Shown: positions 46,588-55,000 of the stretch, piece by piece
How the letters are laid out: the number at the start of each line of letters is the position of its first letter
Numbering within the stretch: position 1 is the stretch's first letter
Source of the DNA: Dietzia timorensis
GTDB lineage: Bacteria > Actinomycetota > Actinomycetes > Mycobacteriales > Mycobacteriaceae
Length of the DNA: 64,000 bases
Assembly: GCF_001659785.1 (NCBI RefSeq)
Contig: NZ_CP015961.1
Location: 1,178,001-1,242,000 of the forward strand
Reading direction: 5' to 3'
Notes under the pieces: generated by a model
Told to the model about the DNA's origin: nothing
Database searches by the model: none
What the model saw: only the letters and a program-made list of their open reading frames with translations
Translations under genes and position numbers: made by a program

Positions 46588-48086
46588 GGCAGCGCCAACT
46601 TCTCTGCGGTGCGCTCCAGGCCGGTGAGATCTCGGACGACCTCAACGCGTTCGCACAGTTCGGCGTATTCGGGTAGGTCGCAGGCGCCAAGACCCCAGGA
46701 ATACGACGGCTCCGGAGTGAGCCACACGATGCGGCGGACGCGGCGCGCGATCTCGGTGAGTGCGTCTGTTGCGGGGTCCTTGCCGTTGCTGCGACCGTCT
46801 CCGAGGATAACGATGGAGGTACGCCGGTTGAGGTGCTCGCCCTCGGCGAGTAGCTGCCGCCAGACCGCGCCGTAATCGGAGTTACGTTCGGTGTCGAGCA
46901 CGTCTCCGCCGAACACAAGCCCGAGAGCATGTTCGAGCGGGTGGCGTTCGAAGAGCGTGGTGATCTCGACGAGCTCATCGACGAAAGCGAAGGTACGCGG
47001 CTTGCCGAATGCCTTGTGCATGCTGTGGACCATGTGCAGGGTGAATCTGGCCGTAGCGCGCACCGAGAGAGAGACGTCGGCGAGGATGATGACGCGCGAA
47101 CGATCGTGGCGACGAGTGACGGTGACCGGTTGGAACGGAATTCCGTCGAAGCGGAGGCTTCTTCGCGTGGTGAGCGCCGGATGGACGCGGCCGTTGGGGC
47201 TCGCTTTCCGGCGCTGGGCGAGCCCGCCGCGCAGCGACTTGGCGAGCCGCCGCAGCGATTCCTCGAGCAGCTCGCGCTCGCGTTCGGCTACCTCGTCGAC
47301 GACTCCGGGCGCAATGTTCTCGGACACCGTTTCGGCCCTGTGTAGGTCGACGAGATGCTGTACGTGTTCGGCAATCGATGAAGGAAGAGTCTCGAGCAGC
47401 TCGGTGATGTCTTCGTCGGACGGTTCCTCCAAGGAGGCGGAGGAGCCGAGCCACGACAGCAGTGTGCGCCCCTCTTCGTTGCTGAGCTCGAGATCGATTG
47501 CCGTGCCCGTGGCCGGGGTGAGGGCGCCGGGCATCTCGGCGCCGCCGGACTGCGTGAGGTCGAGCTGGATTTGGGGGGCGGAACCGGTTCCGGAAGCGTC
47601 GGCGTTGAGGCCGATTTCATCTCCGGGGGTGGAGATATTTCCCACCGCGGTGTCGTCATCGTCGAGCCCGACACCTTCGTGGAGGGAATCCTCGTCGAAA
47701 AGGCTCGTGAGGTCGTCGCCGTCGGTTGGGGGAGAGCCGGTGGCCTCCTCGTCGACGGTGCCGTCGAAGTGTTCCGGCTCCGTGCTGGCTTCCTGACCCG
47801 GTATGTCGTTCGAGTCGCTGTCGATCGATCCGCCCGCAGTGGCCTCCTCCGAGGAAAACGCGGATATCCGTGCAAAGCCGAAGAACAGCGCGAAGATGGC
47901 GTCGAAGGTCTGCTTCTGCGACAGACGGGTGACAATCGCTGCCCCGAGGGCGGCGTGGAGGCGTTCGCGGTTCGCGAGAATCCCGGGCACGGCCGCGCAG
48001 CGCATCGAATCGAGGGTCTCCGCCGTGCTCACGCGAATGCCGTGCGACCGCAGATGCTCGATGAAGGTGAGGATCTCCCGTTCCAT
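46584..48086 (-). CDS. VWA-domain protein (CoxE/YehP-like), partner of the MoxR ATPase
   Basis: 500 residues from the ATG at 48086 with GAGGGCGAG upstream. N-terminal helical domain (FIEHLRSHGIRVSTAETLDSMR), a long acidic middle (about 95-200, DGDDLTSLFDEDSL and similar), then the von Willebrand A domain with the MIDAS motif ADVSLSVR (DxSxS) and a helical C-terminus ending in GLGACDLPEYAEL. MoxR/VWA pairs act as chaperones for metal-cofactor enzymes (as in the methanol dehydrogenase and CO dehydrogenase maturation clusters). Here the likely clients are the Fe-ADH enzymes of the locus (inference). 10 bp from the MoxR stop. Confidence 0.85.
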   Translation of the reverse strand: MEREILTFIEHLRSHGIRVSTAETLDSMRCAAVPGILANRERLHAALGAAIVTRLSQKQTFDAIFALFFGFARISAFSSEEATAGGSIDSDSNDIPGQEASTEPEHFDGTVDEEATGSPPTDGDDLTSLFDEDSLHEGVGLDDDDTAVGNISTPGDEIGLNADASGTGSAPQIQLDLTQSGGAEMPGALTPATGTAIDLELSNEEGRTLLSWLGSSASLEEPSDEDITELLETLPSSIAEHVQHLVDLHRAETVSENIAPGVVDEVAERERELLEESLRRLAKSLRGGLAQRRKASPNGRVHPALTTRRSLRFDGIPFQPVTVTRRHDRSRVIILADVSLSVRATARFTLHMVHSMHKAFGKPRTFAFVDELVEITTLFERHPLEHALGLVFGGDVLDTERNSDYGAVWRQLLAEGEHLNRRTSIVILGDGRSNGKDPATDALTEIARRVRRIVWLTPEPSYSWGLGACDLPEYAELCERVEVVRDLTGLERTAEKLALP

Positions 48087-48096
48087 CGTCTCGCCC

Positions 48097-49290
48097 TCAC
48101 ACCGGCCGGCGGCGCGTGCCCGGTCGCCGCTGGTCCGTCGACGTACCGCGGGCACCGAAGAATGCTGCCGCGCCGTGCCGACCCTTCGTGTCGAAGGAGT
48201 CGCGGCGCGCCCTGCGTTCGGCGGCTTCTTCGTCGCTTTGTGGATCGCGTTGTGGCCGCGGGGATGTCGATGCGGCGGGCCCTGTGGGTGAATTCGAAGC
48301 CGGACCGTGGGCGGTTTCGGGGGCCGCTGTCTCCTTGGTGGCAAGGGATCCCGGCTCCGGTGGCAGCGGCTCTCCGGAACGTCGCCGGATATGGGCGATG
48401 GCGCGGTCGAGGTCGCGCTCGTATTTCATCACCGTGCTCGCGGTGCGTTCCAGGAGTGCGGGGTCCATTTCGGTGGCGCCAAGGACCGAAAGGGTGCGTG
48501 CCCAGTCGACCGTTTCGGCGATGCTCGGCGCCTTACGCAGGTCGAGAGCGCGGAGTTCCTGAACGAGCGTGACGAGTTCGCGTGCGAGCGCATCGTCGAG
48601 TCCCGTTCCCTTGCCCTGGACGATCTCCAGTTCTCGTTCGACGTCGGGGTAGTCGAGAAAGAGATGGAGACAGCGTCGCTTGAGCGCGGCCGACAGGTCT
48701 CGGGTGTTGTTCGACGTCAACAATACAAGTGGTGGGTGCGCCGCGCGGATCGTCCCGATCTCGGGAATTGAGATCTGATTTTCTTCCAGGGTTTCGAGCA
48801 GTACGGCCTCGAGGCTCTCGTCGGAGCGGTCGACCTCGTCGATGAGGAGGACGACCGGCCGCTCGCTGCGCATCGCCGTCAACAAAGGGCGTTCAGAGAG
48901 GAAACGATCGGAGAAGAACACCTCGTCGCCGGCCGCGATGATATCGACCGCGGAGGCCAAGTCGTCGGCGTCGGCTACGACTTCGGAGATCTTCTCGCGC
49001 AGGATCTGGGTGTAGAGCAGCTGCTTTCCGTAGTCCCACTCGTACAGGGCCTTGGATTCGTCCTGGCTTTCATAGCACTGCAGTCGGATCAACTCGCGCC
49101 CGAGTGCCTTGGACAGATTGCGCGCGAGATCGGTCTTGCCCACCCCCGCGGGCCCTTCGAGGAGGATCGGGCGGCCGAGGCGTGTCGCCAGGAAGACCGT
49201 GGTCGCGATCGCCTCGTCGGGGAGATAGCCGACCTCGCGAAGGCGCGCGGAGACGTCGTCGACATCGGCGAAAATTGCAGGCTCGCTCAT
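48097..49290 (-). CDS. MoxR-family AAA+ ATPase
   Basis: 397 residues. Walker A LLEGPAGVGKTDLARNLS, Walker B VVLLIDEVDRSDES, sensor-1 LVLLTSNNTRDLS, arginine-finger region ALKRRCLHLFLDYPD, and the helical lid to about 305. The C-terminal 90 residues are disordered: Pro/Ser/Thr-rich then basic, ending GTRRRPV. It forms a unit with the VWA protein and mftM. The 87-bp gap to mno holds a hairpin, so part of the transcription may come through from the mno promoter. Confidence 0.88.
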   Translation of the reverse strand: MSEPAIFADVDDVSARLREVGYLPDEAIATTVFLATRLGRPILLEGPAGVGKTDLARNLSKALGRELIRLQCYESQDESKALYEWDYGKQLLYTQILREKISEVVADADDLASAVDIIAAGDEVFFSDRFLSERPLLTAMRSERPVVLLIDEVDRSDESLEAVLLETLEENQISIPEIGTIRAAHPPLVLLTSNNTRDLSAALKRRCLHLFLDYPDVERELEIVQGKGTGLDDALARELVTLVQELRALDLRKAPSIAETVDWARTLSVLGATEMDPALLERTASTVMKYERDLDRAIAHIRRRSGEPLPPEPGSLATKETAAPETAHGPASNSPTGPAASTSPRPQRDPQSDEEAAERRARRDSFDTKGRHGAAAFFGARGTSTDQRRPGTRRRPV

Positions 49291-49320
49291 GATGATTTCC
49301 TTTACAACGCGGGGCCGGAG

Positions 49321-49359
49321 GCGGCGCCGCCCGTCACGAATCAGTGCGGGCGGCGCCGC
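49321..49359 (-). terminator. Hairpin between mno and the MoxR gene
   Basis: GCGGCGCCGCCCG (49321-49333) pairs with CGGGCGGCGCCGC (49347-49359); an inner CAC/GTG extends the stem with one bulged T. No T-run follows on the minus strand, so it may lower rather than stop read-through. Confidence 0.55.
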
Positions 49360-49377
49360 GGAGACAAGAGCAATCGA

Positions 49378-50670
49378 TCAGCTGATCAGGTCGTCGAGAT
49401 CGCCGTTGTAGCAGTGGTCGACCACTGGGCGAACCGAGTCGAACGTGCACTCGCGAGGGTTGGCGTCCGTGCAGGCATCGCCGAGGACGTGGTTGGTGAT
49501 GTCGTCGATCGTCTGGTCGTCGCCGAGCACCTTCTTCTGGCCCTCGTAGAACGCCGTCGGTCCCTGGCCGAGCCGATTCTTCTCGTGGGTATCGGCCGTG
49601 ATGTCGGTCATCTTCTCCGGAATGGCGCAGTCGCGCAGCAGTCGGATGGCGGCCTCGACCGCCGCATCTGCGGCACGCGGCGTCGTCATACCCGAGGTGT
49701 CGACGCCGAGTGCCTCGGCGATCTTGGCGAAGCGCTCGTATTCGGTGGAGAGGTTGAACGCCCACACGCGCGGCAAGGCGATAGCGTTGTTGAGGCCGTG
49801 GTGGGTGTCGAAGAACGCGCTGGTTGCGTGCGAGATCGAGTGGATGATCCCGAGGCCACCGGAGTTGAACGCCTGCGCGGCGATGTATTGGGCATACATC
49901 ATGCCCTCGCGGGAGGCGAGATCCTCGCCGTTCCACGTCGCCTTGCGCAGGTTCTGGCCCACGAGCTCGATCGAGCGTAGTGCATTACCGAGGGACGGCT
50001 CGAAGTTCAGTCGCGAGACATAGGGCTCGGAGCCGTGAGCGAGGACGTCGAAGCCGCACTGCGCGGTAAAGCGGGTGGGGCAGTCGAAGTAGAGAGTCGG
50101 ATCGTCGATCGCGAGCGTCGCCACGGCGGCGTCATCGAAGGCCACGTACTTGTGCGGCTTGGACGGATCGGTGGTCGTGTCCGTAATGACGTAGGCCCAC
50201 GAGGTCTCCGAGCCCGTGCCGGCGGTGGTCGAGATAGCGATGTGCGGCGGGTTCTTTTGGTTCTCGGACTTGTTGAAGCCCTCGAATTCGTTGATGTTGC
50301 GACCGTCGTGTGCGACGGCGATGCGGGCGCCCTTACACGCGTCGTGAGACGAGCCGCCGCCGACCGAGATGAACGAATCACAGTCGTTTTCCATGAAGAG
50401 CTTTGCGCCGTCCATCGCGTTGTAGTCCTTGGGATTGGACTCGACCTTGTCGTACAGCACGACCTCGAGCCCGTGGTATTCGAGCGAGGCCTTGAGGTTG
50501 GACACGATCTCGGTGCCGCGAAGGCCAGAGGTCATGAGAAGGACTTTCTTGAACCCGAGTTTGAGCGCTTCGGGTCCGACGATCTCCACCGATCCCGGAC
50601 CCATGAGAGCGCGGGGGAACGGGTGGAATTCCTTGATCGGGAACGGCTTGAGCAACTGATCGACCTGCAT
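49378..50670 (-). CDS. mno: NDMA-dependent (mycofactocin-linked) methanol/alcohol dehydrogenase
   Basis: 430 residues from the ATG at 50670 with GGAGGT about 5 nt upstream; the longer frame has no conservation. It starts MQVDQLLKPFPIKEFHPFPRA, as MNO/MDO enzymes do. Cofactor site SVGGGSSHDACKGARI, then ISTTAGTGSETSWAYVITDTT; metal ligands in CGFDVLAHGSEPYVS (Asp, His) and IIHSISHATSAFFDTHHGLNNAIALP (His, His). The enzyme holds NADPH tightly and passes electrons to mycofactocin (NDMA replaces it in vitro), oxidising methanol and other primary alcohols to aldehydes. It has its own promoter region with a CRP-like box and an 8-bp inverted repeat. Confidence 0.92.
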   Translation of the reverse strand: MQVDQLLKPFPIKEFHPFPRALMGPGSVEIVGPEALKLGFKKVLLMTSGLRGTEIVSNLKASLEYHGLEVVLYDKVESNPKDYNAMDGAKLFMENDCDSFISVGGGSSHDACKGARIAVAHDGRNINEFEGFNKSENQKNPPHIAISTTAGTGSETSWAYVITDTTTDPSKPHKYVAFDDAAVATLAIDDPTLYFDCPTRFTAQCGFDVLAHGSEPYVSRLNFEPSLGNALRSIELVGQNLRKATWNGEDLASREGMMYAQYIAAQAFNSGGLGIIHSISHATSAFFDTHHGLNNAIALPRVWAFNLSTEYERFAKIAEALGVDTSGMTTPRAADAAVEAAIRLLRDCAIPEKMTDITADTHEKNRLGQGPTAFYEGQKKVLGDDQTIDDITNHVLGDACTDANPRECTFDSVRPVVDHCYNGDLDDLIS

Positions 50671-50708
50671 GGTGACCTCCGTCGGTCTAAAGAGGCGGAA
50701 CCAGCGAT

Positions 50709-50752
50709 CCGGTGCCGCCGCGATTGTGATGCAGGTCTCAATGTGGCACCGG
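50709..50752. promoter_or_regulatory. mno upstream region: CCGGTGCC inverted repeat enclosing a CRP-like box
   Basis: CCGGTGCC (50709-50716) and GGCACCGG (50745-50752) are perfect 8-bp arms. Close to their centre lies TGTGATGCAGGTCTCA (50725-50740), matching TGTGA-N6-TCACA at 9 of 10 positions. Position is 39-82 nt before the mno ATG. Candidate binding sites for MnoR (outer dyad) and a CRP-type protein (inner box). Confidence 0.5.
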
Positions 50753-50894
50753 GTGACGGCGGTGAGAAGGGCAATTCCCCAAAACTGAACCGAGGGATAG
50801 GGAGGTGTCGACCCTTGGTCAGTGGGTACCTGTCCACTTGGTGAGGGTGCAGGCGTGTCCACTCGGCGAGGTTTCAGCGAGCACGCACGTTTGG

Positions 50895-51698
50895 CTAGAG
50901 GGCGCCGAGCTCCCTGGCCCGCTCGATCGTCTGCAGCGCTGCGCTCTCGGCGGGCTGTGTGTAACTGCCGCCGAACAGGTACACGTGCGCCAAAAGTCCG
51001 AACAGTACGTGCGCGGGTATGTCTTTTTTCCAGCCTTCCGGCAGTGGGTGTGCCTCGCAGTACCCCTCATATATGACGCCGAGGTGCGGAGCGCTGAAGA
51101 GCGAAAGCATCGCGAGGTCCTCGAGTCGATGTCCGCCATGCGCAGAGGGGTCGATAAGGGTTCCCACCGCGCTCCCATCACTCGTGGCCCACAGGACGTT
51201 GCCCGACCAGAGGTCTCCGTGGACCCGCGAGGGCTTCTCGCGGTCACACCCGGCGATCCCGTCGAACGCCCCGGTCGCGATGACGTCGATCGCGTCGGAA
51301 ACGACGCCGACCTGTGCGTCGGTCATGTTCGCCTCGGCGCGTTCGAGCATCGGACCGAGTCGGTCTGCGGACCAGAATTCACCGAACTCCTCGCGGGGCG
51401 TCGTGGGCACCTCGCTCGGTCGGTGGAGCGGGCCGAACCACGACTTCGCCGAAGGCGAGAAGCCGAATGCGGGGGCGCCCGCGTCGTGGAGCGCTGCGAG
51501 GCCACGCCCGAACTGACGGGCGTCGTCCGTGGAAGGGCGCCCCGAGGGGAGGTATTCGAGTATGAGTCCGTCGGCGTCGACATCGCGGACCTCGACGACG
51601 GGGATCGCCTTCGGTTCGGCGAGCCAGCGAAGCCCTGCCGCCTCCGCTTCGAAAAAGCCTTCGGGTGCCGTGCTGTCGGTCTTGGAGAACTCGCGCAT
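50895..51698 (-). CDS. Fructosamine kinase family protein
   Basis: 267 residues, ATG with TAACCT 7 nt upstream (leaderless). Aminoglycoside-phosphotransferase-like fold: SRVHGDLWSGNVLW (catalytic loop HGDLWSGN), TLIDPSAHGGHRLEDLAML (metal-binding Asp), and LHDAGAPAFGFSPS. Members phosphorylate ketosamines on glycated proteins or free sugars-amines; substrate not assigned here. Divergent from fas. Confidence 0.88.
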   Translation of the reverse strand: MREFSKTDSTAPEGFFEAEAAGLRWLAEPKAIPVVEVRDVDADGLILEYLPSGRPSTDDARQFGRGLAALHDAGAPAFGFSPSAKSWFGPLHRPSEVPTTPREEFGEFWSADRLGPMLERAEANMTDAQVGVVSDAIDVIATGAFDGIAGCDREKPSRVHGDLWSGNVLWATSDGSAVGTLIDPSAHGGHRLEDLAMLSLFSAPHLGVIYEGYCEAHPLPEGWKKDIPAHVLFGLLAHVYLFGGSYTQPAESAALQTIERARELGAL

Positions 51699-52056
51699 GG
51701 AAACCAGGTTATCCGGGTGGGGCGGACTGAGGCTTGGCTCGATGCGGTCGTGTCGGCGCGTGGGTTCGACACGCGGTGTGACGAATCAGTGGATAACAAT
51801 AAGGTAACAAACAACTTTAACAGACTCCGTTGATCTAGCTGCAAAGTTGAGTAAAACCTCAGGTATGACACTTTGGGTGCAGGTGTAAAAATGCCACGTC
51901 GCGAATCAAGCTTGTGGACGTTCGTCCAATAAATAATGAGGAACCCCTCACGTTTCTATGGCACGATGGCTCGCGGATCACAAGAACCACGTTCGCAAGC
52001 GCCTCGGCGCGGGGCGTGATTCCCGCAAATGGCGCAAGAACAAGGAGCCCGCTTTC
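51699..52056 (+). promoter_or_regulatory. Intergenic region upstream of fas
   Basis: Between the divergent kinase gene and fas. It contains AGGTTA (51706-51711, the -10 of the kinase gene on the other strand), the dyad TGGACG TT CGTCCA (51915-51928), and an AT-rich patch TAAATAAT (51930-51937) that may be the -10 of fas. An ATG at 51958 opens a frame of 33 basic codons (KNHVRKRLGAGRDSRKWRKN) in phase with fas; see the fas entry for the start question. Confidence 0.45.
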
Positions 52057-55000
52057 GTGACTATCGATTACCGCGACCTCAAGGCCACTTCCCGGTTCGA
52101 CGGGGACGAACCCGAAAACCTATCCGAGCCGACCCCCGCGCTGGCGGACGAGCTCGGGAGCGGGACGCCCTACGCCGTGGCCTTCGGAGGGCAGGGAATC
52201 GCTTGGCGCGAGGCGCTGAGCGACCTCGTTGACGGCTCGGTCGTTGCCGATGAGCTCGCGGCGATCGTCGGCGAGGCGGAAGTACTGCTCACGCCGGTGC
52301 GCGATGCGCTGTCGATCGCGCGCCCCGCGGGATTCGACCCGATCGGTTGGGCGAACGTGAATCACGAGGACCCCGAGCATGACAGGACTCCCGACGCCTC
52401 GGCTCTGAGCGCGGCGGCGGTGTCTATGCCGGCAGTGTTCCTCACCCAGCTTGGTGCGCTCCGCGCACTGGCTGCCGAAGGTCTCGAAGTCCACGAGATC
52501 CCGCCGGTCGCCGCGGTCGGACACTCCCAGGGTGTCCTCGCTGTCGAGTCGCTCGACACCTTCGGCAGTGCCGATGCCGAGCTGCTTGCCGTTGCCCAGC
52601 TCATCGGAGCTGCCGCGACGCTCGTCGGTCGCCGGGTCGGTCTCACGCGAGCGGGAGAGCGCTCGCCGATGCGCACCATCACGGGTGCGGAGAAGGCCGA
52701 GCTCGAGCAGATGCTCACCGAGCTCTTCCCCGATCGCGATACCGAGATCCACCGTCCCGTGCTCACCATCCGGAACTCGATCCGCCGCCACGTGATCGTC
52801 GGGCGTACCGAGGACCTCGACCGCTTCGAGCGGCACTGCGCCGAGCGCGAAAGTGCCGAGCGGGGCCGCCGCGAGGCGAAGCTCACCGGCGGAGACCCGT
52901 TCGCGCCGGTTTTCGATCACCTCGATGTCGAGGTCGGTTTCCACCACCCGGTGCTCGCAGGCGCCGTCGACCAGGTCTCCGAATGGGCCGGCCGCTGCGG
53001 CATCGGCGTCGACCGTGCGACGACGCTCGCCCGCGCCATTCTCACCGACCCCGTGGACTGGGTCGAGGAACTCGGCGACGCCGTCCATGCGGGCGCCCGC
53101 TGGGTGCTGGATCTGGGGCCGGGGCAGGCGCTCAACAAGCTCAACTTCACCGTGCTCCGCGGTCAGGGTGTCGGCTCACTGCCTGCGGCGACCCCAGGCG
53201 GGCTACGCAACCTCTTCACTCCGGGCGCCGCGCCGACGGTCGAGCTGCCCTGGAGCGCTCACCAGCCGCGCCTGATCCGTCTTCCTGATGGCACTACTCA
53301 CGTAGAGACCTCGTTCACCCGTCTCACCGGAACCTCGCCCATCATGCTGGCAGGCATGACTCCTACGACCGTCGATCCGGCCATCGTCGCCGCCGCGGCG
53401 AACGCGGGCCACTGGGCGGAGCTCGCCGGCGGTGGGCAGGTCACCGAGGCCATTTTCTCCGCGAACACCAAGCGCCTGGCCGAGCTGCTCGAGCCGGGCC
53501 GCACGGCCCAGTTCAACTCCCTCTTCCTCGATCCCTACCTGTGGAACATGCAGGTCGGCGGCAAGCGCCTCGTGCAGAAGGCGCGCGCCGCCGGCATCCC
53601 GTTCGACGGCGTCGTCGTCACCGCCGGCATTCCCGACCTTGATGATGCGGTCGAGCTCGTCGACGAGCTCCGCGAGGCCGGCATCCGACACGTGTCCTTC
53701 AAACCAGGCACCGTCGCACAGATCCGGCAGGTCGTCCGCATAGCCACAGAAACGCCGCGCGTCCCGATCATCGTGCAGGTCGAGGGCGGCTGCGCCGGCG
53801 GGCACCACTCGTGGGAGGCCCTCGACGACCTCCTCCTCGCCACCTACGGCGAGCTCCGCGGCCGGCCGAACATCGTCCTCGCCGTCGGCGGCGGGATCGG
53901 CACGCCTGAACGCGCGGCCGACTATCTCACCGGGCAGTGGTCGCTCGACCACGGTTTCCCCGCGATGCCCGTGGACGCGGTCCTCGTCGGCACCGCCGCG
54001 ATGGCCACCCTCGAGGCGACCACGAGCCCCCAGGTCAAGCAGATGCTCGTCGACACCGAGGGCGTCACCGGCTGGGTCGGCGCAGGCCAGGCCTCGGGCG
54101 GAATGGCCTCGGGCCGCAGCCAGCTCGGCGCGGACATCCACGAGATAGACAACGCCGCCGCCCGCACCGGGCGTCTCCTCGACGAGGTCGCCGGCGACGC
54201 CGACGCCGTCGCCAAGCGCCGCGAGGAGATCATCTCCGCGATCAATTCCACTGCTAAGCCGTACTTCGGCGACCTCGACGAGATGACCTACGCCGACGTC
54301 CTCACGCGCTTCGCCGCGGTGTGCGCCGGCACTCCGGCCGAGGCCGAGCAGGCCGCCGGCGTCAACGTTTTCGACTCCGGCAGCGACTTCGGCGAGGCCA
54401 TCGCCAAGGCGCAGAACACCTCATGGCTCGACGTCACCCTCCGCGACCGCTTTCACAAGCTCGTCCAGCGCACCGAGGCCCGCCTCGACCCCCGCGACAC
54501 CGGAACCATCCCCACGCAGTTCCCGACTCCGGCGAGCGTCGAGAACCCGGACGCCGTCCTCGCGGCGATCACCGCCCGCTACCCGGACGCGGTCTCCTCC
54601 ACGCTGCATCCTGCGGACGTCGCCGAGTTCCTCGCGATCTTCCGTGCCCCGGGCAAGCCCGTCCCGTTCGTGCCCACAATCGACGCAGACGTGCGCCGCT
54701 GGTGGCGCTCGGACTCGCTGTGGCAGGCCCACGACCCGCGCTATGCCGCCGACGAGGTGTGCATCATCCCGGGCACTGTGTCCGTCGCGGGTATCGAGCG
54801 AGCCGACGAGCCCGTCGGCGAACTCCTCGACCGCTTCGAGGCCGCTGCCGCGCAGCGCCTGTCGGGCACTCAGCCCGACATCGACCCGGTCACCGCCCGT
54901 CGCCGCAACACCGCCGATGGCCCCGACACGCTCGTTACCGCGACTCTCGCCAGCCCGGACGTGCTCTGGGCGGGGCGCCTCGTCTCGAACCCGGTACACC

